From Acidovorax benzenivorans (GTDB lineage Bacteria; Pseudomonadota; Gammaproteobacteria; Burkholderiales; Burkholderiaceae_C): a stretch of DNA of 64,000 nt. Position 1 is the first letter of the stretch. The number at the start of each line of letters is the position of its first letter. The translations under genes and the position numbers were made by a program. Below are positions 25,867-34,076 of the stretch, one piece after another. The stretch is from NCBI RefSeq assembly GCF_028680575.1, contig NZ_JAPCKI010000001.1:535781-599780 (forward strand). The letters are read 5' to 3'. The notes beneath the pieces were generated by a model that saw only the letters and a list, made by a program, of their open reading frames with translations, had not been told where the DNA came from and searched no databases.

Positions 25867-26772
25867 ATGCGCACATCCACCATGCAACGCAACGTCGCCG
25901 ACTTCGGCATGGACACCATCAGCCTGGCCGGCCCGCTGGAGGCCAAGCTGGCTGCCGTCAAGGCCGCTGGCTTTGGCCAGATCATGCTGGCCGCGCGCGA
26001 CATCGTGGGCCATCCGCAGGGCATTGAGGCGGCCGTGCACGCCGTGCGCAGCAGTGGCCTGCGCGTGACGGGTTTTCAGGTGCTGCGCGACTTCGAGGGC
26101 CTGTCGGGCCACCTGCACAGCTACAAGGTGGACATTGCCAAGCAGATGATCCTGATGGCGCGCGACCTGGGCGCACCCGTGCTGCTGGCCTGCAGCTCCA
26201 CATCGTCGCACGCCACGGCGGATGCCGACGCGATAGCGCGTGATCTGCGCAAGCTGGCCCTGCTGGCGCTGCCACACGGCATTCGCGTGGCGTTTGAAGG
26301 CCTGTCGTGGGGACGACATATCAACGAGGTGCACCAGGCCTGGGCGGCCGTGGAGCAGGCCGATTGCCCCAATCTCGGGTTGGCCATTGATTCGTACCAC
26401 CAGTTCGCCACCAGCACGCCGCTCTCGGCGCTCACGGATGTGGACCCCGCCAAAATCTACCTCGTGCAGCTGTCGGACTTCATGTGGCAGGAAACGCGCA
26501 CGGTACAAGAGCGCATCGACACCGCGCGGCACTTTCGCGTGTTCCCTGGCGAAGGCGTACACAGCCAGGCCCTGGCCGAGCTGGTGCGCACGCTGGACGG
26601 CATGGGCTACGAGGGCGACTACAGCTTTGAGGTCTTCAACGACGACTACCAGCAGCTGCCCCTGCCCTATGTGGCGCAGCGCGCGTGGAACAGTGCGCTG
26701 TGGCTCGCAGAAGGTGTGCTGCAGCGCGCGGTGCCGCTGCCCGGGCATTCGCGCATCCGGGCAGTGGGGTGA
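25867..26772 (+). CDS. Sugar-phosphate isomerase-like TIM barrel, probable 3-dehydroshikimate dehydratase
   Basis: The product is 301 residues of the AP-endonuclease-2/xylose-isomerase TIM-barrel family. Candidate metal ligands are the Glu of VAFEGLSWG, the Asp of LAIDSYHQF, the Gln or Asp of LVQLSDFMW and the Glu of YSFEVFNDDY. QuiC/AsbF-type enzymes of this fold turn 3-dehydroshikimate into protocatechuate. The gene starts 16 bases after the HPPD-like gene, and upstream genes would import and oxidise shikimate or quinate. Some other sugar isomerase of the same fold remains possible. Confidence 0.75.
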   Translation: MRTSTMQRNVADFGMDTISLAGPLEAKLAAVKAAGFGQIMLAARDIVGHPQGIEAAVHAVRSSGLRVTGFQVLRDFEGLSGHLHSYKVDIAKQMILMARDLGAPVLLACSSTSSHATADADAIARDLRKLALLALPHGIRVAFEGLSWGRHINEVHQAWAAVEQADCPNLGLAIDSYHQFATSTPLSALTDVDPAKIYLVQLSDFMWQETRTVQERIDTARHFRVFPGEGVHSQALAELVRTLDGMGYEGDYSFEVFNDDYQQLPLPYVAQRAWNSALWLAEGVLQRAVPLPGHSRIRAVG

Positions 26773-26789
26773 AGTGGGGTGAACAGGCC

Positions 26790-27239
26790 CTAGCTGTTGG
26801 CGCGCTTCTTGAGCCAGCGCATCAGTGCGCCGACCACGGGTAGCTTTTCGTACAGCTCTTCGGCCGCGTCCCAGTAGTCGCGGTGCAGCGTCACCAGACC
26901 TTGTTCGTCCAGCACCAGGTGAGAGGCCCCACGCACCGTCTGCGTCACGCCCTTGTGAAAGTCCTTGAACGCGAACAGGAAGTCCCAGGTCAAAAAGCAC
27001 TGCGTGCCCTGCACCACCCGTCCGGTGACCACAAAACGGGGCTGCTCCAGAGCTTCGAACATGTGGGCAAAGATGCCCTGGATGGCGGGCACACCCACGA
27101 CCTCGTTGAACGGGTCCTTGAAGCGCGCCTGTGGCGCGTAGAACTGGCCGATGGTCGCTACGTCGGCCGGTGAGAGGTTTTCAAAGAACGCGACGACACG
27201 TGTGACGGCTTCTTCGGTGGCAGGGGCGGGAGGCTGCAT
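26790..27239 (-). CDS. NTF2-like (SnoaL-fold) protein
   Basis: The product is 149 residues of the cone-shaped alpha+beta NTF2 fold: VVAFFENLSPADVATIGQFY, then FKDPFNEVVG and WDFLFAFKDF. Members are small ligand-binding proteins or isomerases. It is the last gene of the eight-gene minus-strand operon and starts 8 bases after the SDR stop. The same family occurs in the comparable lipid-modification clusters of other proteobacteria. Its exact role is unknown. Confidence 0.85.
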   Translation of the reverse strand: MQPPAPATEEAVTRVVAFFENLSPADVATIGQFYAPQARFKDPFNEVVGVPAIQGIFAHMFEALEQPRFVVTGRVVQGTQCFLTWDFLFAFKDFHKGVTQTVRGASHLVLDEQGLVTLHRDYWDAAEELYEKLPVVGALMRWLKKRANS

Positions 27240-27247
27240 GGTGGATG

Positions 27248-28030
27248 TCAAAGTCCGGTGAAGCGGCGAACCGCTGGAAAGTACCACCGATACGGCAACA
27301 CGCGCAGCAGTTTCATCACGCGTGTGAAGCGCTTGGGAAAGTGAATGTCGAAGTGTCCTCGCTCCCAGCCCCGCACGATGGCCGTCGCAGCAGCCTCCGG
27401 CGAGATCAGCGCGGGCATGGTGAAGTCATTGCCCGCAGTGAGCGGCGTGGCTACAAAGCCGGGGTTGATCACGCTCACGCCCATGCCCAGGCCGTGCAAG
27501 TCCAGATACAGCGCCTCGGCCAGGTGGATGAGCGCCGCCTTGGTGGGCCCGTAGGCCAGGCTCTTGGGTAAACCGCGAAAGCCCGCCACGCTGCTGATGA
27601 CGCTCACGTGCCCAGGGCGACCGGCCTGCGCTGCCGCCAGCATCGCGGGCAATACGCCAGCCAGCACATGCAGCACGCCGTTGTAGTTGATCTGCTCGTG
27701 GCGCAGCATCACGGCCAGATCGAAGTCGGTGGCGCGCATGTCGCGGTAGTAGCCCGCGCAGTAGCACACCAGGTCGGGCGTCCCTCCCGCGAGCACCTGC
27801 GCTGCGGCGGCGTGCACCTGTGCCGGTTCGGCGGTGTCAAAAGCCAGCGCCATGCTGCCGGGGTGCTGCACGACAAAGGCGTTCAGTGCATCACCGCTGC
27901 GCGCCGACACGATGACCTGCGCACCGCGCGCATGCAGCGCGGCTGCGGTGGCCCGGCCAATGCCACTGCTGGCCCCGATGAGCCAGGCCCGGCGGCCATG
28001 CCAGTCGCGCAATGGAGGGTTGAGGCTCAT
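27248..28030 (-). CDS. Short-chain dehydrogenase/reductase
   Basis: The product is 260 residues with the classical SDR cofactor loop GASSGIGRA (about 19-27), the catalytic Ser in SVISSVAG and the YGPTK pair. The C-terminal stretch is basic and hydrophobic (KRFTRVMKLLRVLPYRWYF), suggesting membrane contact. It probably oxidises or reduces a lipid-derived alcohol or ketone. The start overlaps the stop of the upstream DUF3833 gene (ATGA). Confidence 0.92.
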   Translation of the reverse strand: MSLNPPLRDWHGRRAWLIGASSGIGRATAAALHARGAQVIVSARSGDALNAFVVQHPGSMALAFDTAEPAQVHAAAAQVLAGGTPDLVCYCAGYYRDMRATDFDLAVMLRHEQINYNGVLHVLAGVLPAMLAAAQAGRPGHVSVISSVAGFRGLPKSLAYGPTKAALIHLAEALYLDLHGLGMGVSVINPGFVATPLTAGNDFTMPALISPEAAATAIVRGWERGHFDIHFPKRFTRVMKLLRVLPYRWYFPAVRRFTGL

Positions 28031-28569
28031 GGTGCGCGTTTGGTGAAGGACAGCGTGATCTCGCCCAGGCGCACGCCGAACTTGCTCATGGTGGCGCGGT
28101 TGAGCATCACGCGGTCGTCGATGAGAACCATCCAGTCATCCAGGTCCACGTGGTAGACCTTGCCGTCCACAGCCAGGGCCAGCGTGTAGTTCCAGCGGAA
28201 GGCGTTGCCACGTGTCTGGCCGTTGGCCCTGCCCACCACATCGTTGGCCGTGCCTGTATAGCGGCCATCGGCGTGTTTCGTCAGGCGCCAGATGCGGCGC
28301 TGCGCGGTGCCGTCTGAATAGGTGAAGGCTTCGTCCAGCACGCCCTCGTTGCCTTTCCATGAGCAGTCGATGACCACGGTGAAGCGCTTGACGATCTGGC
28401 CGCTGCGGTCCTGAAAGATGCCGTAGGCGTCGATTTTGCCGTTGAAATACTGGGCCAGGTCGAGCGCAGGCTTTTCGCTGGCGTAGCCATCGAGGTTCTG
28501 GCTGGCGCAGCCGGACAGCACCACGGGTGCGGCCGCGGCGGCCGAAAGGAGGAGGCGTCTTTGCATCAT
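28027..28569 (-). CDS. DUF3833 lipoprotein
   Basis: The 180-residue product has a lipoprotein signal peptide with lipobox LSGC (Cys21 or so), then the DUF3833 fold: LDLAQYFNGKIDAYGIFQDR, TVVIDCSWKGNEGVLDEAF and DDWMVLIDDRVMLNRATMSK. This is a calycin-like beta barrel, probably lipid-binding and anchored to a membrane on the periplasmic side. The family has no known activity but co-occurs with Cfa-like and DUF1365 genes. It overlaps both neighbours by four bases. Confidence 0.85.
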   Translation of the reverse strand: MMQRRLLLSAAAAAPVVLSGCASQNLDGYASEKPALDLAQYFNGKIDAYGIFQDRSGQIVKRFTVVIDCSWKGNEGVLDEAFTYSDGTAQRRIWRLTKHADGRYTGTANDVVGRANGQTRGNAFRWNYTLALAVDGKVYHVDLDDWMVLIDDRVMLNRATMSKFGVRLGEITLSFTKRAP

Positions 28570-29882
28570 GCTTGTGGTCTTGGGTCGCAAACCATCGCCG
28601 CGTTGCGAGGGCGCCGCAGGATGAGGAGATAGAGCGCTGCCGCCGCCATCAGCTTGAGCACGCAGGGCAACACCGCATAGGCCAGGCCCAGGGTCTGCAA
28701 GCCGTCTTCGCTGCGCGTACCCGGTGTGTAGCCCCACCAGCCCAGCAGAGGCAGTGTCAGTCCCGCAGCCAGGGCCAGGTTGAGCTTGGTGGCAAAGTTC
28801 CACCAGCCGAAGTACGCGCCCTCGTGCTGGCCGCTGTCGCCCTCGGCGGCGATTACACCAACCAGCAGGGCGCTGGGCAGCGCCAGGTCGGTGCCCAGCG
28901 CCACACCCGACAACGCACAGACCACCAGGAACGGCACCACATCACCCGCGCCCAGAAACGCAGTCCACACAAACACAGCCGTCGCCAGCAGCATGCCCGC
29001 CAGCCAGGTGCGCGCCAGGCCCCAGCGCGCCACGGCACGCAGCCACAGCGGGATGGACAGCGCCGCACAGACAAAATAGGCCGCGAGGAACATGGGCTCC
29101 TGCGCGGGCGGGGCCTGCAGGCGGTCCTGGATGAAGAACAGCACCAGCGTCGCCGGGATGGCACTGGCAATGCCATTGAGCATGAATACGGCCAGCAGGC
29201 GGCGAAACGCCGGGAGGCCCCAGGGCCGCCAGAGGTTGGCGCGCTGTGGTGGGCGATACACACCGGCCACGGCGACACCCGCATGCGCTGCAGGGCGCGG
29301 GGCTCTGGTCCAGGCCCACCAGCCCAGCAGCAGGGCGATGGCAAACACACTGAGCATCACCGGCAGGCCCAGCAGCGCAGGCAGCACCGAAGCCAGCACC
29401 ACGCCCACCAGCGCGGCGCCCTCACGCCAGGCCACGATGCGGCCGCGCTGCAGCTCGTCGCCGCCCAGCCGTGCGCCCCAGGACTGGTGCGCAATGCTGA
29501 GCTGGCTGTATGCGGTGTAAGTGATGAGCAATGCCACCAGTGCCCAGGCAATGAGCGCATCGGCCCCGCGCACCAGGGGAAAGAACAGGCTGGTCAGCCC
29601 CAGTGCCAGCACCACTGCCGACAGCGCGCCCACCCCCAGCACCGCACGCACCGAGCGGCTAAACAAATGGTCGGCCAGGCGGCCCAGCAGCGGATCGATG
29701 AACGCATCGAACAGCCGCGCCGCCAGCAGCACCGAGCCCAGCGTGGCCAGGGGCATGCCGAACTCGCGCGCATAGTGGTTGGGCAGCAGCACATACAGCG
29801 GCAGCGCCACAAACGCCAGCGGCAGGCCCAGCAGCCCATAGGCCAAGCCTGCGCTGGCGCGGATGGGCTGCGTGGAGGTCAT
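28566..29882 (-). CDS. MFS transporter (GPH/MFS_2-like)
   Basis: The product is 438 residues with about twelve helices. The DAFIDPLLGRLADH segment after helix 2 is typical of the glycoside-pentoside-hexuronide/MFS_2 branch, whose members move sugars or, as in MFSD2A, lysophospholipids. Within a lipid-modification operon a lipid or acyl substrate is more likely than a sugar, but this rests on context alone. Four-base overlaps link it to the genes on both sides. Confidence 0.88.
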   Translation of the reverse strand: MTSTQPIRASAGLAYGLLGLPLAFVALPLYVLLPNHYAREFGMPLATLGSVLLAARLFDAFIDPLLGRLADHLFSRSVRAVLGVGALSAVVLALGLTSLFFPLVRGADALIAWALVALLITYTAYSQLSIAHQSWGARLGGDELQRGRIVAWREGAALVGVVLASVLPALLGLPVMLSVFAIALLLGWWAWTRAPRPAAHAGVAVAGVYRPPQRANLWRPWGLPAFRRLLAVFMLNGIASAIPATLVLFFIQDRLQAPPAQEPMFLAAYFVCAALSIPLWLRAVARWGLARTWLAGMLLATAVFVWTAFLGAGDVVPFLVVCALSGVALGTDLALPSALLVGVIAAEGDSGQHEGAYFGWWNFATKLNLALAAGLTLPLLGWWGYTPGTRSEDGLQTLGLAYAVLPCVLKLMAAAALYLLILRRPRNAAMVCDPRPQA

Positions 29883-30460
29883 GGTTGGCCTGCAGTGCGG
29901 GTGGCGGCCAGCAATTCCTGGCGCAGCCCGGGTTCGGAGGTCTGCGGAGACAGCCAGATGCCAAAGAACAGGCGCGAGAACTCGGCGTCCGGCACCTCAC
30001 CGACGACACGCCCCGCCATCTTGAACACCGCACCCACGCCCGGCTGGTGAATGCCCAGCAGGCGGTCGCCCGACTTCACACCCGGCAACGCGGCCTGCAG
30101 CGCCTGCTGCCAGCGCGTGCCCTGCTGGGGCGTGAAGCTGCCCACGCGGCGCATCTCTTCCAGCGAGCGTTTGGCGATGGCCTCGGCCGTGAAATCGCGG
30201 TGGTAGGTCAGCTCCAGCGCCAGCGGCTGGGCGCCGTAGTTGTCGGCATCAAAGCCGGGCTGCACCCACAGGCGGGCGCGGTAGATCTCGAAACCCAGGA
30301 ACCGGAGCACGCCCTGGCCCGCCAGGCGCGCGCCCGACAGGGGCGTGGCGGTGGCCGACTCTGCCGCTTGGGCCATCGGCATGGCCTGTGCGACAGCGGT
30401 ATTTGAATAAAAACAGGCTCCAGCGCTTATGTATAAAGCGGTAATTGCTATGTTTTTCAT
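29879..30460 (-). CDS. Chalcone-isomerase-fold periplasmic protein
   Basis: The product is 193 residues of the PF16036 chalcone_isomerase-like family: GQGVLRFLGFEIYRARLWVQ, YHRDFTAEAIAKRSLEEM and the C-terminal GIWLSPQTSE. In bacteria this fold probably binds fatty acids rather than flavonoids. A signal peptide is predicted (MKNIAITALYISAGACFYS to VAQ), but residues 1-20 are encoded by a dispersed repeat, so this secretion signal looks recently acquired. The start overlaps the cfa-like stop. Confidence 0.87.
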   Translation of the reverse strand: MKNIAITALYISAGACFYSNTAVAQAMPMAQAAESATATPLSGARLAGQGVLRFLGFEIYRARLWVQPGFDADNYGAQPLALELTYHRDFTAEAIAKRSLEEMRRVGSFTPQQGTRWQQALQAALPGVKSGDRLLGIHQPGVGAVFKMAGRVVGEVPDAEFSRLFFGIWLSPQTSEPGLRQELLAATRTAGQP

Positions 30461-30470
30461 AGCGATTGGT
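30400..30470 (-). repeat. Dispersed short repeat, family A, copy 4 (inside coding sequence)
   Basis: Read on the minus strand it contains GCTATG-AAAAA-CATAGC, then CGCTT-TATACAT-AAGCG, GGAGCCTGTTTTT and ATTCAAAT, the same order of parts as the copies at 15409, 39453 and 60284. It spans the last codons of the cfa-like gene and the first 20 codons of the chalcone-isomerase-fold gene. Confidence 0.7.
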
Positions 30471-31689
30471 CTTTCGCCAGCGTGTACTGCACCAGGTCGA
30501 TGTTGCTCATCGCAAACGCCGCCTCGCAGTAGGCCAGGTAGAACTCCCAGATGTGCAGGAAGCGCTGGTCAAACCCGAGCTGCAGGATCTGCGTGCGCTG
30601 CGCCAGAAAGCGCTCGCGCCAACGCTTGAGGGTCTCGGCATAGTCCTGGCCAAACGCAAACTCGTCCACCACACGCAGCCCTGCGGCCTCGGCCTCGCGG
30701 CGGAACTCCCGGGGGCAAGGCAGGCAACCGCCGGGGAAGATGTACTGCTGGATGAAGTCGGTGGAGCTGATATAGCGGTCGAACAGGCTGTCGTCGATGA
30801 CGATGCTCTGGATGCAGGCCTTGCCGCCGGGCTTGAGCAGGCGGTTCACCGACTGGAAATAGGTGGGCCAGTATTCGCGGCCCACGGCCTCGACCATTTC
30901 GATGGAGCAGATCGCGTCGTAGGGGCCGTCCTGGATGTCGCGGTAGTCCTGCAGGCGCAAATCGGCCTTGTTCTCCACGCCATGTGCCGCCATGCGTTGC
31001 TGCGCAAAGGCCAGCTGCTCGGTGGACAGCGTGACACCGGTGAGGGATGCCCCAAATTCGATGGCCGCCATCTCGGCCAACGCACCCCAGCCGCAGCCGA
31101 TCTCCAGCACCCGGTCGCCCGCCTGTACACCCGCCATGCGCAGCGCGCGGCGCACCTTGGCGTGCTGGGCGGTGCGCATGTCGCCGTCCGCATCGCCTTC
31201 GAACCAAGCGGACGAATAGTTCATCGTGTCGTCCAGCCAGAGTTCGTAGAACGCGTTGCCCAGGTCGTAGTGGGCGTGGATGTTTTTCTGGCTGTTGGCG
31301 CGCGTGTTGCGGTTGAGCAGATGCTTGATGCGGTACAGCAGCCGCCCGGCCCAGGTGCCGTAGATCACGCCTTCGACCTGCTGGCGGTTGGCGACAAAGA
31401 GCTTGAGCAGGTCGGTGAGGTGTGGCGTGGTCCAGTCGCCCGCGATGTAGCTCTCGGCAAAGCCGATGTCGCCCGACTTGAGCGCTGCGCTGCACACGTT
31501 CCAGTTCTTGAGCGTGATCGCGGCAGACGGGCCATCGCCGTGCCCAAAGTGCTGCAGCGTGCCGTCGGGCAACTGCACCGTGAGGTGGCCGTGCTGCAGG
31601 CGCTGCAGCAGCTTGAGCGCCGTGCGGGCGGCGGCAGGAGTGCCCGCAGGCAGAGCGTGGCCGGAGCGAGGGGCTGTGGTGGAGTTCAT
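30457..31689 (-). CDS. Cfa-like SAM-dependent fatty-acyl methyltransferase with altered bicarbonate site
   Basis: The product is 410 residues of the cyclopropane-fatty-acid synthase family. HYDLGNAFYELWLDD (about 140) and the SAM loop VLEIGCGWGALAEMA (about 194) are clear. It would add a SAM-derived methyl or methylene group to unsaturated phospholipid acyl chains. From memory of E. coli Cfa, the bicarbonate ligands are Cys139, Glu239 and His266. Here Glu267 is kept, but Cys is replaced by Ser160 (YSSAWF) and His by Gln294 (CIQSIVI). This suggests a methyltransferase other than a cyclopropane synthase, for example UfaM-like enzymes of furan fatty acid synthesis. An ATG at 31719 is an alternative start. 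Confidence 0.88.
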   Translation of the reverse strand: MNSTTAPRSGHALPAGTPAAARTALKLLQRLQHGHLTVQLPDGTLQHFGHGDGPSAAITLKNWNVCSAALKSGDIGFAESYIAGDWTTPHLTDLLKLFVANRQQVEGVIYGTWAGRLLYRIKHLLNRNTRANSQKNIHAHYDLGNAFYELWLDDTMNYSSAWFEGDADGDMRTAQHAKVRRALRMAGVQAGDRVLEIGCGWGALAEMAAIEFGASLTGVTLSTEQLAFAQQRMAAHGVENKADLRLQDYRDIQDGPYDAICSIEMVEAVGREYWPTYFQSVNRLLKPGGKACIQSIVIDDSLFDRYISSTDFIQQYIFPGGCLPCPREFRREAEAAGLRVVDEFAFGQDYAETLKRWRERFLAQRTQILQLGFDQRFLHIWEFYLAYCEAAFAMSNIDLVQYTLAKDQSL

Positions 31690-31724
31690 GGCGGCGGTCT
31701 CTCGGGGCTGGAACGGCATGGAGA

Positions 31725-32516
31725 TCAACGGGTCACGATGGAGGCGGGCGCCTCGGGCTTGCGGTGGAAACGCACACGCTTGAGCCACAGCTGCAGCGCG
31801 TGCCAGTGGATGCGGGCGATGATGGCCAGCGTCATGGCCGGGTAGCCCCAGAGCGCCTGGCGCAGGGTTTGTGCGGTGATGGCGTGCAGGGTGCCGCTCA
31901 CGCTGGTCTGGATGAGCGGGCCGGTGTCGTCGTCGTGGTCGATGCGCACCACGGTGCGGCCTGCGTCCTGTGCCCCGGCCTCGGTGCGCAGGAAGCGAAA
32001 GCGGTAGCCGCCAGCCACCTCGCAGAACGGCGACACATGGAACACCTTGCGCGCCCGCTGCTCCACGCCGTACTGCGGCGCTTCGAGCAGGTAGCAGTGG
32101 CGCTCGCCGAAGGTGTTGTTGACCTCCACCACGATGGCGCGCAGGTGGCCGTCGGCACGGTGGCAGTACCAGAAGCTCACGGGCTTGAAGGTGTAGCCCA
32201 GCACGCGCGGGTAGCAGTGCAGCCAGACCTCGCCGGTGGCGTCGGCGATGCCTTCGGTGCGCAGCAGCTCGTCCAGCCAGGCCAGCGCCCCGCCCTGCGC
32301 GGCGCTGCGGCCGTCACCGTGGTCCACGTCATGGAAGCTGATGGCACCGCGCCGGTTGATGGCCAGTTCACTCTGTATGCCGGGCATGCCGCGCATCGGC
32401 AGCATCAGGAAAAAAGTGGGGTAGGCAAAAGCGTGCCGCCGGGGCCGCAGCCGCGTGTGGCGCACCTGGCCAAAACCGATCAGGGGCGCTGCGGGTGGGG
32501 CTGGGGCGTGGCTCAC
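31725..32516 (-). CDS. DUF1365 protein
   Basis: The product is 263 residues matching DUF1365 along its length: GQVRHTRLRPRRHAFAYPTF at the N-terminus, LHCYPRVLGYTFKPVSFWYC, VEVNNTFGERHCYLL and KVFHVSPFCEVAGGYRF. The function is unknown, but the family is almost always encoded between an FAD amine-oxidase-like protein and a Cfa-like enzyme, as here. It overlaps the FAD gene stop by four bases. The C-terminal region is basic, which suits membrane association. Confidence 0.92.
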   Translation of the reverse strand: MSHAPAPPAAPLIGFGQVRHTRLRPRRHAFAYPTFFLMLPMRGMPGIQSELAINRRGAISFHDVDHGDGRSAAQGGALAWLDELLRTEGIADATGEVWLHCYPRVLGYTFKPVSFWYCHRADGHLRAIVVEVNNTFGERHCYLLEAPQYGVEQRARKVFHVSPFCEVAGGYRFRFLRTEAGAQDAGRTVVRIDHDDDTGPLIQTSVSGTLHAITAQTLRQALWGYPAMTLAIIARIHWHALQLWLKRVRFHRKPEAPASIVTR

Positions 32517-33832
32517 GCAGCCTCCGCCAGGGGCGCGGGCATGGCGGCCAGCAGTTGCTCGGCCACGGCCAGACCCGATTTGAGGCCGTCTTCGTGGAAG
32601 CCATAACCCGTCCAGGCGCCGCAGAACCAGGTGTGCTGCTGGCCTTGCAACTTGCCCACCTGCTGCTGCGCGCGGATGGCGGCCATGTCGAACACCGGGT
32701 GGGCGTAGTCGTAGCTGCCGATCACGTGTTCAGGCGCAATGTCGCGCACCGGGTTGAGCGACACCACCACGGGCTGCGCAAACGGCACGGGCTGCAGTTG
32801 GTTGATGAGGTAGTGCAGGCACACGCGGGCCGACTCGCGGCTGCGCTGCGGGGCGCGCTCATAGTTCCACGCGGCCCAAGCGGCCCGGCGCTGGGGCAGC
32901 ACCGAGGTGTCGGTGTGCAGCACGGCGCGGTTGGCCTGGTAGCGGATGGCACCAAGCGCGGCGCGCTCCTGGGCGGTGGGCTGGGCCAGCAGCGCAAGCG
33001 ACTGGTCCGAATGCGTGGCCAGCACCACCTTGTCAAAGTGCTCTGTGTGGCTTGTAGTCACCACGCGCACACCGGCTGCATCGCGTTCGATGCGGCGCAC
33101 GGGCGTGTTCAGGCGCTTGTCTGCAATGCCCGCCACGATTTTGTCTACGTAGTGGCGCGCACCACCGGCCACCGTCCACCATTGCGGGCGGTTGCTCACC
33201 TGGATGAGTCCGTGGTTGTGGCAGAACTGGATCATGGTGGCCACGGGGAACTTCAGCATCTGGTCGGTGGGGCAGCTCCAGATGCAGCCCAGCATGGGCA
33301 AAAAGTACCAGTCGCGGAACGCGTCGCCAAAGCGGTGTTCGCGCAAAAAGTCGCCCAGCGGCTGCATCAGCGCGGCCTCGGCCTGTTTCTCTGCAATGCG
33401 CGTGCACAGTTTGTTGAAGCGCAGCAGGTCGCGCAGCATGCCCAGAAAGCGCGGACTGACCAGGTTGGAGCGCTGGGCAAACACGGTGCTGAGGTTGGTG
33501 CCGCTCCACTCCAGCGCGCGGCCACCGCCAGGGCCGCTCAGGGCGCCCGGCACCTGCACCGAGAACGACATGTCGGATTTGGCGGTCTCCACGCCCAGCT
33601 CGGCCAGCAGGCGGATCAGGTTCGGATAGGTGCGCTCGTTGAACACCAGAAAACCGGTGTCCACGCCGTGGGTGACGGAGGTTCCCGACGCATCGGGCAG
33701 CGTGACATCGACCGTGTGGGTGTGACCGCCGAAGTAGTCGCCGGCCTCAAACAGCGTGATGTCCGCCTGGCCGCGCAGCTGGCGTGCGACGGAGAGCCCG
33801 GAGATGCCGGAGCCGATGATGGCGATTTTCAT
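32513..33832 (-). CDS. FAD-dependent amine-oxidase-like oxidoreductase of the Cfa/DUF1365 cluster
   Basis: The product is 439 residues. IAIIGSGISGLSVARQL is the FAD-binding loop, followed by FEAGDYFGGHTHTVDV and the C-terminal FAD contact WTGYGFHEDGLKSGLAVAE. These enzymes resemble desaturases of the phytoene/amine-oxidase group and may oxidise modified acyl chains, as proposed for UfaD-type dehydrogenases. It is the first gene of the minus-strand operon, preceded by a 244-base gap with no recognised gene. Confidence 0.9.
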   Translation of the reverse strand: MKIAIIGSGISGLSVARQLRGQADITLFEAGDYFGGHTHTVDVTLPDASGTSVTHGVDTGFLVFNERTYPNLIRLLAELGVETAKSDMSFSVQVPGALSGPGGGRALEWSGTNLSTVFAQRSNLVSPRFLGMLRDLLRFNKLCTRIAEKQAEAALMQPLGDFLREHRFGDAFRDWYFLPMLGCIWSCPTDQMLKFPVATMIQFCHNHGLIQVSNRPQWWTVAGGARHYVDKIVAGIADKRLNTPVRRIERDAAGVRVVTTSHTEHFDKVVLATHSDQSLALLAQPTAQERAALGAIRYQANRAVLHTDTSVLPQRRAAWAAWNYERAPQRSRESARVCLHYLINQLQPVPFAQPVVVSLNPVRDIAPEHVIGSYDYAHPVFDMAAIRAQQQVGKLQGQQHTWFCGAWTGYGFHEDGLKSGLAVAEQLLAAMPAPLAEAA

Positions 33833-34076
33833 GACCGGCTCCCTCTGGCCGGTGCACGGAATAAAAAGGTTGCGAAGCGTCCCGAAACGAATAAGAGAGG
33901 GAGGGAGGAGAAGCGCTCCAGGAGGTCAGTCGGAACCCGAGGGCCCGAAAGGCTTCGCAACGTTAAAACTGTACGCCGCGCAATCGTCTTGCGCAATGGA
34001 TAGAGTGGGGCCGCGCTGGCGAAGTTCCAGAGGCCCTCTGTATTTTTTTTCAAGAAATGTAAAGAAATCATGGCAC

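Noticed and set aside
29879-30460. Flavonoid metabolism suspected from the chalcone isomerase fold
   Set aside because: No flavonoid genes are present; the fold sits in a lipid-modification operon and bacterial members probably bind fatty acids.
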